Assembly: GCA_964496725.1 (NCBI GenBank)
Contig: CAZCAS010000028.1
Location: 1 to 13,451, forward strand
Length of the DNA stretch: 13,451 nucleotides
Source of the DNA: JAZGHN01 sp964496725
Lineage (GTDB): Bacteria; Chloroflexota; Dehalococcoidia; Dehalococcoidales; E44-bin46
Reading direction: 5' to 3'
Below are positions 7,700-13,451 of the stretch, piece after piece (the stretch's first letter is position 1; every line of letters starts with the position of its first letter). Below the pieces are notes generated by a model, which worked only from the letters and a program-made list of their open reading frames with translations, had not been told where the DNA came from and made no database searches. The position numbers and the translations under genes were made by a program.

Positions 7700-8191
7700 A
7701 TGGCTGACGCTGAAAAACGAGGTCGGGACGCCGCAATCAGTGGTTTTGCCCATGAACATATTGCGGCTGGAATACTAATGAAGCGTTACGGCAATGTATC
7801 TCTAGTAGACTTGCCCTTATCTCCATATGACATTGTGATTGTGTACAAAAAAGACCGTGGAGAAGATATTGTACGAGCACAAGTCAAGACGGCAAAGGAT
7901 TCAATCTCATTCACAGGCGGTACCCGTGGCGGAGTTGATAGAACATATAAGTCTGGCGTTAAGACTTACACACAATCAACCGAGACGTGCGATGTAGTTA
8001 TAGGATTACATCCCTATGATGATTCCTACGATTTGTATATTGTCCCAACTATCCTGATAGAGAAATTAGGGCAAAGTAGTATATCCCTAAGCAAGATAGA
8101 TGCCCTCAAAAATAACTACGAGATGTTAGACAACTGCAAGAACTCAGAATTCGTTATTTCTAACGCCAAGAAGTATGGCATCATTACTTGA
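7700..8191 (+). CDS. Small PD-(D/E)XK-type nuclease, probable restriction endonuclease partner
   Basis: A 163-residue soluble protein. The order helix with E19 (HEHIAAGIL), strand with D44 (SPYDIVIV), then strand with Q61 and K63 (RAQVKTAKD) is the core of a PD-(D/E)XK nuclease with Gln in place of the second acid. Similar cores occur in group I intron-type and other small nucleases. CDVVIGLHPYDDSYDLYIVP (97-116) resembles the closing strands seen in that group. With a methyltransferase 26 bases upstream on the same strand and a terminator just after, a type II restriction enzyme is the simplest reading. The length is near that of PvuII (157). GAGG at 7685-7688 lies 11 bases before the ATG. 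The specific family is not recognised with certainty; a solitary homing-type or repair nuclease remains possible. Confidence 0.65.
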   Translation: MADAEKRGRDAAISGFAHEHIAAGILMKRYGNVSLVDLPLSPYDIVIVYKKDRGEDIVRAQVKTAKDSISFTGGTRGGVDRTYKSGVKTYTQSTETCDVVIGLHPYDDSYDLYIVPTILIEKLGQSSISLSKIDALKNNYEMLDNCKNSEFVISNAKKYGIIT

Positions 8192-8213
8192 AGCGAAGGG
8201 GTAAGGGCAGTCC

Positions 8214-8237
8214 AAGAGGGGCTTCGCCCCTCTTTTT
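8214..8237 (+). terminator. Strong intrinsic terminator after the nuclease gene
   Basis: A perfect stem of AAGAGGGGC (8214-8222) and GCCCCTCTT (8226-8234) with a TTC loop runs into a T tract (8233-8237). It lies 22 bases after the nuclease stop and closes the methyltransferase/nuclease transcription unit. Confidence 0.9.
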
Positions 8238-8246
8238 AATATCGTT

Positions 8247-8286
8247 TCCCCCTTCCCCTCGGGAAGGGGGATAAAGGGGGAGGGGG
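8247..8286. repeat. G/C-run hairpin with overlapping G-quadruplex potential
   Basis: TCCCCCTTCCC (8247-8257) and GGGAAGGGGGA (8261-8271) form a perfect 11-bp stem with a 3-base loop. The plus strand then continues with two more G5 runs (8276-8280, 8282-8286), so four G runs with loops of 2, 5 and 1 bases could instead fold as a G-quadruplex. It has no T tract after it, so it is not an ordinary terminator. The composition resembles dispersed intergenic repeats, but a genome search is needed to know. Confidence 0.6.
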
Positions 8287-8299
8287 TAGATAAGAAGAG

Positions 8300-8325
8300 A
8301 TTGCTTCGGGCTGCGCCCTCGCAAT
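8300..8325. repeat. Short palindromic intergenic element
   Basis: A nested inverted repeat: outer ATTGC (8300-8304) and GCAAT (8321-8325), inner GGGC (8308-8311) and GCCC (8315-8318). It resembles, from memory, a short palindrome dispersed between genes in many unrelated bacteria that ends in GCAATGACA. It lies just before the sbcD ribosome site (AGGAGG, 8330-8335). Confidence 0.55.
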
Positions 8326-8339
8326 GACAAGGAGGGGGT

Positions 8340-9578
8340 ATGAAAATCCTTCACTTTTCCGACCTCCACCTCGGTGTGGAAAGCTACGGGCGAATTGACC
8401 CAGCCACCGGGTTGTCCTCGCGCCTGTTCGACTTCCTCGGCGCCCTCGACCAGCTAATAGATTATGCCCTGGAGAACAAGGTAGACCTGCTCCTCTTCTG
8501 CGGCGATGCCTATAAGAGCCGCGAGCCGAGCCAGACCCAGCAGCGGGAGTTCGCCAAACGAATCAACCGCCTCTCCACCAGCGGCATCCCCATCTTCCTC
8601 CTTATCGGCAACCACGACCTGCCCAACGCCATATGTCGGGCGACCACCACCGAGATTTTCGACACCCTGACCATCAAAAACGTCTATGTGGCTAATCGCC
8701 CCGGTCTCTACCATATCCCCACCAACGGCGGGACGGTGCAGATAGTCGCCCTGCCCTGGCTGAGACGAAGCGCCCTGCTGAGCCAAGACGACAGCAAGAA
8801 CCTCAACTTCGAGCAGATAAATGCGCGACTGCGGGAGGTGCTGACCAAAATCATCTCCACTAATATTCCAAAGCTCGACCCCGACCTGCCGGCGATACTG
8901 GCTGCCCATGTCTGGGTCTCGGAGGCAAAGGCAGGCTCGGAACGGTCGATGACCATAGGGCAGGAACATGCCCTGCTCATCAGCAATGTAGCCAATCCTG
9001 CCTTCGACTATGTTGCCCTGGGGCATATTCACAAGCACCAGGTTCTATCTGAAAATCCGCCGGTGGTCTACGCCGGCAGCATAGAGCGCCTGGACTTCAG
9101 CGAGGAAAAGGATGACAAGGGGTTCTATATTGTAGAGATTGAGCCAGACAAAGAAACGGGTGAAAGGCGAGTCTCCTACCACTTCCACCCCATAAGCGGG
9201 CGGCGCTTCATCACCATTGATGTCGCCGTTGGGCCGGAGGACTCCAACCCGACCTCGACCATACTCCAGGCAATCGCTGAACACGAAGACGAGAGCAGGG
9301 ACGCCATAGTGCGACTAAACATCAGCCTGCCAGCAGAGACCGAGGGACAGCTCAGAGATAACGACATCAGGGACGCCCTGAAGGAAGCCCACTACTTCAC
9401 CATCGCCAAGGACATAAAAAGAGAGACACGGCTCAGGCTGGGGGAATGGACAGCCGAAGAAGTAACCCCCCTTGACGCCCTCAAAGCCTACCTGGAGGCG
9501 AAGAAGGTATCCCAGGAGCGAGCTACGCTCCTCCTCCAATACGGGGAGAAGCTCATCCAAGAGCAGAGAACCGGGTGA
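8340..9578 (+). CDS. sbcD: Exonuclease SbcD/Mre11-family subunit
   Basis: A 412-residue calcineurin-like metallophosphoesterase, the nuclease half of the SbcCD (Mre11-Rad50) complex that trims DNA hairpins and broken ends. The ordered metal-site motifs are SDLHLG (7-12; D8, H10), GDAYKSREP (55-63; D56), GNHD (90-93), H190 in AAHV and GHIHKHQ (228-234; H229, H231). The capping region, with YAGSIERLDFSEE at 244-256, and an extended C-terminal domain fit the family. ATG at 8340 has AGGAGG 4 bases upstream. No sbcC/rad50-like ATPase follows, although the pair is usually adjacent; the partner must be elsewhere or missing. GC is high, like glyQS and unlike the cassette just upstream. Confidence 0.93.
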   Translation: MKILHFSDLHLGVESYGRIDPATGLSSRLFDFLGALDQLIDYALENKVDLLLFCGDAYKSREPSQTQQREFAKRINRLSTSGIPIFLLIGNHDLPNAICRATTTEIFDTLTIKNVYVANRPGLYHIPTNGGTVQIVALPWLRRSALLSQDDSKNLNFEQINARLREVLTKIISTNIPKLDPDLPAILAAHVWVSEAKAGSERSMTIGQEHALLISNVANPAFDYVALGHIHKHQVLSENPPVVYAGSIERLDFSEEKDDKGFYIVEIEPDKETGERRVSYHFHPISGRRFITIDVAVGPEDSNPTSTILQAIAEHEDESRDAIVRLNISLPAETEGQLRDNDIRDALKEAHYFTIAKDIKRETRLRLGEWTAEEVTPLDALKAYLEAKKVSQERATLLLQYGEKLIQEQRTG

Positions 9579-9610
9579 GAATAGTATAATCGGTGGACGG
9601 GGAAGAAGCC

Positions 9611-9639
9611 TTGATACGACAAACCGCAGGTTCTATAAT
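9611..9639 (+). promoter_or_regulatory. Near-consensus promoter for the ABM and GyrI-like genes
   Basis: TTGATA (9611-9616) and TATAAT (9634-9639) are separated by exactly 17 bases, one mismatch from perfect sigma70 boxes. This is the best promoter in the window. The predicted start near 9646 gives a leader of about 44 bases holding an extended purine-rich ribosome site (9669-9680). Confidence 0.75.
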
Positions 9640-9689
9640 GCTGATAAAGGAAACAGCAATAAGCAATCGGAGGAGGAGAGCGACGCAAT

Positions 9690-9986
9690 ATGATAAGGGT
9701 GATTATAGAGCGACACTTGAGGGCAGGCAAGCGAAGAGAATTTATTGACCTCCTCAACAAATTCAGGGCGGCGGTTATCAAACAGCCGGGCTATATAAGC
9801 GGGGAAACCCTAGCCAGCATTGAAGATGCCTTCATCATCTCGGTGCTGAGCACATGGCGCAGCATGGATGACTGGAAGAGATGGGAAGATTCCGAGCAAC
9901 GACTCAAGCTGGAACAGGAAATCGAGCCCCTGCTGCTGGAAAGCCCAAAGATTATAATCTACCAGGTAATGGCAGCTGAAGATTAA
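9690..9986 (+). CDS. ABM-fold (antibiotic biosynthesis monooxygenase-like) small protein
   Basis: A 98-residue protein with the pattern of a ferredoxin-like dimeric alpha/beta-barrel: a first strand IRVIIERHL, a helix KRREFIDLLNKFRAAVIKQPG, then YISGETLAS, FIISVLSTWRSMDDWKRWEDS and a final strand KIIIYQVM. The phrase W-x-S-x-D-x-W (56-62) is characteristic of ABM-domain proteins. These include quinol monooxygenases, haem-degrading enzymes and many of unknown role; no diagnostic active-site residues point to one of them. AGGAGGAG (9671-9678) lies 11 bases before the ATG. It is probably co-transcribed with the GyrI-like gene 41 bases downstream. Confidence 0.75.
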   Translation: MIRVIIERHLRAGKRREFIDLLNKFRAAVIKQPGYISGETLASIEDAFIISVLSTWRSMDDWKRWEDSEQRLKLEQEIEPLLLESPKIIIYQVMAAED

Positions 9987-10027
9987 AAACAGTCCGATAT
10001 GCTGTTACAATCGAAGGAGGCAGTAAC

Positions 10028-10546
10028 ATGGCACAAGGGAAGTCGCCTAAAAAAGAACCCCAGATTGTAGAAATGCCATCCCAGAAGATGGCGGTGGTCC
10101 GTGGCAAGGGCGCCCCAGACAAGGTCTTCGCCGAGCTTATGCCCGCCCTATATGGTTCGGCTTATACCCTGAAATTCGACCTCAAGAAAAAGGGGCTGCC
10201 CACCTTCAAGGCCAGCGGACTCCGCGCCCGCTACCCCGATGCCCACCTCGTCCCCCGAGAGGAATGGACACATATCATCGGTCTGCCCATCCCCGAGGAC
10301 ACCACCTCCCTACCCCAGAAAGTGTCCGGCATTGAGGTCAAAATCGAGAACTGGGAATACGGCACCGTAGCCCAAGTTCTCTACATCGGAAGCTACGCCG
10401 AAGAGGGACCTACCATTAAGCGCCTGCACCAGTTCATTGAGGAGAACGGCTACCAGATAGCCGGCGACCACGAGGAGGAATACCTCACCACCCCCGACGC
10501 CAAAAACCCCAAGACCATCATCCGATATCAGGTGAGGAAGAGGTAG
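10028..10546 (+). CDS. GyrI-like small-molecule-binding domain protein
   Basis: A 172-residue soluble protein without a DNA-binding domain. The C-terminal half, WEYGTVAQVLYIGSYAEEGP (109-128), then IKRLHQFIEENGYQIAGDHEE (130-150), EYL and KTIIRYQVRKR, matches the GyrI-like/SOUL-type effector-binding fold. That fold binds hydrophobic cations in transcription regulators and includes a stand-alone gyrase inhibitor and hydrolase-like members. The N-terminal half (VEMPSQKMAVVRGKG, 14-28) fits the first repeat of the same fold. The stand-alone form suggests ligand binding or hydrolysis and not transcription control; the ligand is unknown. AAGGAGG (10014-10020) lies 7 bases before the ATG. Confidence 0.75.
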   Translation: MAQGKSPKKEPQIVEMPSQKMAVVRGKGAPDKVFAELMPALYGSAYTLKFDLKKKGLPTFKASGLRARYPDAHLVPREEWTHIIGLPIPEDTTSLPQKVSGIEVKIENWEYGTVAQVLYIGSYAEEGPTIKRLHQFIEENGYQIAGDHEEEYLTTPDAKNPKTIIRYQVRKR

Positions 10547-10582
10547 TCACAGACAAAAAGTGCAAAGTGCAAGGAAGGGGTT

Positions 10583-11113
10583 ATGAGATATCGCGAACTT
10601 CTCGAGTATGCCCAGTTGCAATATAAATTTGCCCTTGCTGTGAGTACAAATATTCAATTTCATAAGTTTCCCGATCTCGTGTACCACGATGCCTTCGCGT
10701 ATGGACCTCATGTGTTTGAGAAAGAAGAGTTAATGTTAAGCAAGGAACAAGAGCAATTAGCAGCCATTTTGCTTGTTCACTCAGCTACCTATTTGTGTGC
10801 TGTTCAGGCAGATACCGTGCTTCAAGCTACGATCCCCGACCGCTTTAAACACTCTGATCCGAATATTCGTTCTGCTTCATGGATCGCACGACTCATTAGA
10901 AACGCTTTTGCCCACAATCCATTTGCACCCGTTTGGAAGACCTATTCGGAGTGCGAAAACCAGACTTACGCCGTGGAAAACGTGATTTCGTTGAAGACAA
11001 GCGGTCTCGACGGCAAGCCAGTCCAGAGGCTGGACTACGGTGGGCCACTCGCATTATTACGCTTGCTAGACTTCGTCAAACAAGTCGCCACAAAGGCAGA
11101 AACCACCCCATGA
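10583..11113 (+). CDS. Unassigned protein with a HEPN-like RNAFAH motif
   Basis: I do not recognise the family with certainty. The protein has 176 residues, is soluble and is mainly helical by pattern. R106-N-A-F-A-H111, inside ARLIRNAFAHNPF, has the R-N-x3-H form of the HEPN ribonuclease motif (R-x4-6-H with a polar residue after Arg), and it follows a helix-rich segment (53-83), as in HEPN four-helix bundles. HEPN proteins serve as toxins or defence RNases, but the RNAFAH phrase also occurs in catalytically untested hypothetical proteins. No MNT antitoxin or other partner lies beside it. The gene is more A+T-rich than the GyrI-like gene before it and ade after it, hinting at transfer. AAGGAAGGGG (10571-10580) precedes the ATG closely. 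Confidence 0.6.
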   Translation: MRYRELLEYAQLQYKFALAVSTNIQFHKFPDLVYHDAFAYGPHVFEKEELMLSKEQEQLAAILLVHSATYLCAVQADTVLQATIPDRFKHSDPNIRSASWIARLIRNAFAHNPFAPVWKTYSECENQTYAVENVISLKTSGLDGKPVQRLDYGGPLALLRLLDFVKQVATKAETTP

Positions 11114-11132
11114 AACCTGAGCGAGGTTCTTT
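11114..11132 (+). terminator. Weak candidate terminator between convergent genes
   Basis: AACCT (11114-11118) and AGGTT (11124-11128) form a 5-bp stem with a GAGCG loop, followed by CTTT. It begins immediately after the stop of the HEPN-like gene, in the only 30 bases before the facing ade gene. The stem is short, so this is tentative. Confidence 0.35.
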
Positions 11133-11143
11133 AAGCCCAATCC

Positions 11144-12850
11144 TCATCCAATCACCCTGAACTCGTTCACATCCACCAAGCCCAGGTCGGTGAGGCGGAG
11201 TTCGGGGATTACCGGTAGAGCCAAAAAGGAAAGGGTGGAGAAGGGGGAGGGGAGGGTCGTTCCTAAACCTTTAGCAACCTGCTCCAACTTCTCCAGTTTA
11301 GCCACCACTACTTCCAACGGCTCGTCCGATAATAGCCCGGCGATGGGGAGGGGGAGGCTGGCTAGCACCCTGCCCCCAGCAGCCACCACCAGACCGCCAT
11401 GCAGCCGCTCAACCTCCTCGACGGCAACGAGTATGTCGTTATCATCCGCGCCGACGGCGACGATATTATGAGAATCGTGGGCGATGGAGGAGGCTAAAGC
11501 GCCCTTCTTTAAGCCGAAGCCCCTGACCAGCCCCCGACCGATATTGCCGATTGCCTGGTGCCTCTCCACCACCACCACCTTGAGGATATCCCTCTCGGTG
11601 TCAGGGACAACAACCCCGTCCGACGTCTTAACCCTCTCCATCCTTTTCCTGGTGATTATCTGGCCGGGGACAACCTCAATCACCGGCATCGTCGTCCCCG
11701 ATGGGGAAAGCTTCAGCGCTTCTACACCGAAGGGCTTAATCTTCACCGTATTGTCCATGCCCCCGACATCAGCCTGAGGCAAAGAAAACAAGGGTTTACC
11801 CTCCTCAGCTACCAGCCGACCCCGATAAAAGACCATGCCGATGGACAGGTTGGATAGCTCATCGATGACGAGCAGGTTAGCATAATAGCCAGGGGCGATA
11901 GCCCCCAGTTTATCCAGCCTGAAATACTCGGCGGGGTTAATGGTAGCCAGCTGAATAGCCCGCACCGGGTCGAGACCCTTGCCGATTGCCCTGCGCACCA
12001 CGGCGTCAATATCCCCGTCCCGAAGGAGGTCTAGGCAACTGCGGTCATCAACCACGAACAGGCACCTCTTATAGGTCTTATCGGTAACCAGAGGCAGTAA
12101 AGCGTCCAGATTTTTCTCTGAAGAGCCCTCACGGAGCATGACATACATACCCCGCCTCAACTTCTCCCTCGCCTCCCCCAGGGAGGTAGATTCATGGTCG
12201 GAGAGGATACCAGCGGCAACGTAGGCATTGAGGTCTTTCCCGCCTACACCGGGGGCATGACCATCAATAATCTTACGTCGAGCGAGGCTGAGCTTACGCA
12301 AAACATCCTCATCGCCACCGAGCACACCGGGGAAATTCATTACCTCCCCCAGCCCGATACAACCCCTCCACCTGAGCAGGCGACCGATGTCCTCAAACCC
12401 AATGCCGGCACCGGAGGTCTCCAGATGAGTGGCGGGGACACAGGAGGGAGCCATAAGAAACAGGTCCAGGGGCAAACGGCGGGCACAGTCGAGCACATAC
12501 CTGATGCCGTCCAGCCCGCAGACATTAGCTATCTCATGGAGGTCAGTCACCACCGCCGAGGTGCCCCGCGGCACCACCGCCCAAGCATACTGCCCTACAT
12601 CAAGCATAGAGCTTTCCAGATGGGTATGCCCATTGATAAGGCCGGGGGCAAGGTATCTGCCCCCTAAATCCAGCACCCGCTTTGCCCGATGGTAGTCCCC
12701 CACCCCAGCGATGCTATCCCCGCAAATAGCCACATTCCCCGGCTCAACCTCGCCGGAAAAGACATTCACCACCCTAGCGTTAGCCAGGATAAGGTCGGCA
12801 GGAAGTTCACCTTTCGCCACCGAGACCAGACGGGACAGTTTGGATAGCAT
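11144..12850 (-). CDS. ade: Adenine deaminase
   Basis: An amidohydrolase of 568 residues, near the usual family length, that converts adenine to hypoxanthine and ammonia in purine salvage. Metal-site and family motifs run in order: GHTHLES (74-80; H75, H77), HEIANV (105-110), GEVMN (168-172; E169), GHAPG (197-201), SDHE (217-220) and the catalytic VDDR (267-270). ATINPAEYF (302-310) and APGYYANLLVID (319-330) are typical of this enzyme. The C-terminal Ade-specific domain contains SIAHDSHNIVAVG (455-467). The start codon overlaps the hpt stop by one base (TGATG), so the product is handed directly to Hpt: adenine to hypoxanthine to IMP. The stop lies 30 bases from the facing HEPN-like gene. Confidence 0.96.
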   Translation of the reverse strand: MLSKLSRLVSVAKGELPADLILANARVVNVFSGEVEPGNVAICGDSIAGVGDYHRAKRVLDLGGRYLAPGLINGHTHLESSMLDVGQYAWAVVPRGTSAVVTDLHEIANVCGLDGIRYVLDCARRLPLDLFLMAPSCVPATHLETSGAGIGFEDIGRLLRWRGCIGLGEVMNFPGVLGGDEDVLRKLSLARRKIIDGHAPGVGGKDLNAYVAAGILSDHESTSLGEAREKLRRGMYVMLREGSSEKNLDALLPLVTDKTYKRCLFVVDDRSCLDLLRDGDIDAVVRRAIGKGLDPVRAIQLATINPAEYFRLDKLGAIAPGYYANLLVIDELSNLSIGMVFYRGRLVAEEGKPLFSLPQADVGGMDNTVKIKPFGVEALKLSPSGTTMPVIEVVPGQIITRKRMERVKTSDGVVVPDTERDILKVVVVERHQAIGNIGRGLVRGFGLKKGALASSIAHDSHNIVAVGADDNDILVAVEEVERLHGGLVVAAGGRVLASLPLPIAGLLSDEPLEVVVAKLEKLEQVAKGLGTTLPSPFSTLSFLALPVIPELRLTDLGLVDVNEFRVIG

Positions 12851-13383
12851 CAGTCTTCGACCTCAACAAAACACATCTCAGGAAGGTAACGAAATCTCTC
12901 ATCCCAATCTATGCCATAGCCAACTATGAACCTATTGGGAACGGTGAAACCGAGGTAGTCAATATTAACCGGAACCTCACGCCGCGAGGGCTTATCAGTC
13001 AGGACACAGAGTTTCAAGGAAGCAGGTTTCTTCTTCCTCAGATAATCCATGAGGAAAGAAACGGTGCGCCCAGAGTCCACGATGTCCTCAATGACCACCA
13101 CATCCCTCCCCTTAACCTCAGCACAAAGCCCCTTGACCACCTTGAGTTCCCCCGGAGTGCTCCTACCCCGCCCATAGCTGGAGAGGGTGACAAACTCCAC
13201 CTCCAGGGGGAAATCAAGAAGTCGAATCAGGTCAGCCATAAAGACAAAGGAACCCTTGAGAATGCCTATCAACAGGGGGCACTTACCCTGATAATCTCTC
13301 CTAATCTCCCCCGCCAGTCTACTGACAGTAGATGCCACCTCTTCCCGGGTAAAAAGGATGTGGGTTTTGGGTTCAATATTCAT
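12850..13383 (-). CDS. hpt: Hypoxanthine phosphoribosyltransferase
   Basis: A type I phosphoribosyltransferase that makes IMP (and usually GMP) from hypoxanthine or guanine and PRPP. From the ATG at 13383 it has 177 residues, the usual length. Motifs are ILKGSFVFMADLIR (41-54), the flexible-loop SSYG (68-71), the PRPP site VVVIEDIVDSGRT (95-107; E99, D100), the base-contact region DKPSRR (120-125) and VGYGID (154-159). The open frame extends to a GTG at 13431, but those 16 residues are unlike the family and a promoter lies over them. Transcription would begin about 7 bases before the chosen ATG and no ribosome site is visible, so it may be near-leaderless. First gene of the hpt-ade operon. 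Confidence 0.93.
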   Translation of the reverse strand: MNIEPKTHILFTREEVASTVSRLAGEIRRDYQGKCPLLIGILKGSFVFMADLIRLLDFPLEVEFVTLSSYGRGRSTPGELKVVKGLCAEVKGRDVVVIEDIVDSGRTVSFLMDYLRKKKPASLKLCVLTDKPSRREVPVNIDYLGFTVPNRFIVGYGIDWDERFRYLPEMCFVEVED

Positions 13384-13396
13384 AGAGCTATCTGAG

Positions 13397-13425
13397 ATTA
13401 TAGCCCTTAACTCCAATGCTGTCCA
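13397..13425 (-). promoter_or_regulatory. Promoter of the hpt-ade operon
   Basis: On the minus strand, TGGACA (13425-13420) and a perfect TATAAT (13402-13397) are separated by 17 bases. Transcription is predicted to start near 13390, only about 7 bases before ATG 13383 and downstream of the GTG at 13431, which settles the start of hpt if the promoter is real. Confidence 0.6.
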
Positions 13426-13451
13426 ACCCACCTCGCCTTGTCCTCATCACC

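Noticed and set aside
8454..9038. Long minus-strand open frame (194 codons) inside sbcD
   Set aside because: It is the complement of a clearly conserved gene, has no recognisable motifs, and such shadow frames are expected in GC-rich coding DNA.
9585..9590. Second TATAAT just after the sbcD stop
   Set aside because: No acceptable -35 box lies 15-19 bases upstream, whereas the 9611-9639 pair is near-consensus.
10557..10570. Tandem 7-bp repeat AAAGTGC before the HEPN-like gene
   Set aside because: Two short copies can arise by chance and no function is suggested; they precede but do not form the ribosome site.
12194..12667. Plus-strand open frame (157 codons) opposite ade
   Set aside because: It lies entirely within conserved ade codons and its translation looks like no protein family.

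Overview
The window reads as chromosomal DNA of a bacterium. The gene set (a fused ThiD2-ThiE thiamine enzyme, a translin-family protein, a potassium-type membrane pyrophosphatase, a single-chain glycyl-tRNA synthetase, adenine deaminase next to hypoxanthine phosphoribosyltransferase) recalls Chloroflexota, especially the Dehalococcoidia. This assignment is by recall of similar gene sets and is only moderately secure. GC is mid-range and coding density is high. No stretch of 300 bases lacks a gene; the longest gap is 197 bases (6265-6461). No tRNA, rRNA, CRISPR array, insertion sequence or complete mobile element was seen.

Layout. 1-231 is the tail of a YraN (UPF0102) gene. 295-4086 is a same-strand run: thiamine enzyme, translin-family protein (ATGA overlap) and membrane pyrophosphatase hppA. 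A metallo-beta-lactamase-fold hydrolase (4095-4715, minus) faces hppA and is divergent from glycyl-tRNA synthetase (4891-6264, plus); both have recognisable promoters in the shared gap. 6404-8237 looks like a self-contained, more A+T-rich cassette: an imperfect 28-bp dyad overlapping a TATAAT box, a DNA methyltransferase with an SPPY motif, a small PD-(D/E)XK-type nuclease and a strong intrinsic terminator. A repeat-rich gap (8247-8325) follows, with a hairpin that could also form a G-quadruplex and a short palindromic element. Then come sbcD (8340-9578, no sbcC beside it), an ABM-fold protein and a GyrI-like protein behind a near-consensus promoter, and an unassigned protein with a HEPN-like RNAFAH motif. 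The right end is a minus-strand purine salvage operon, hpt then ade, with a 1-base TGATG stop/start overlap and a promoter that puts the real hpt start about 48 bases inside the longest reading frame.

How the genes work together. Most are housekeeping: thiamine phosphate synthesis, pyrophosphate-driven ion pumping, tRNA charging and adenine-to-hypoxanthine-to-IMP salvage. The accessory signals are the methyltransferase/nuclease cassette, which I read as a candidate compact type II restriction-modification system, and the lone HEPN-like gene. Both have base composition visibly different from their neighbours.
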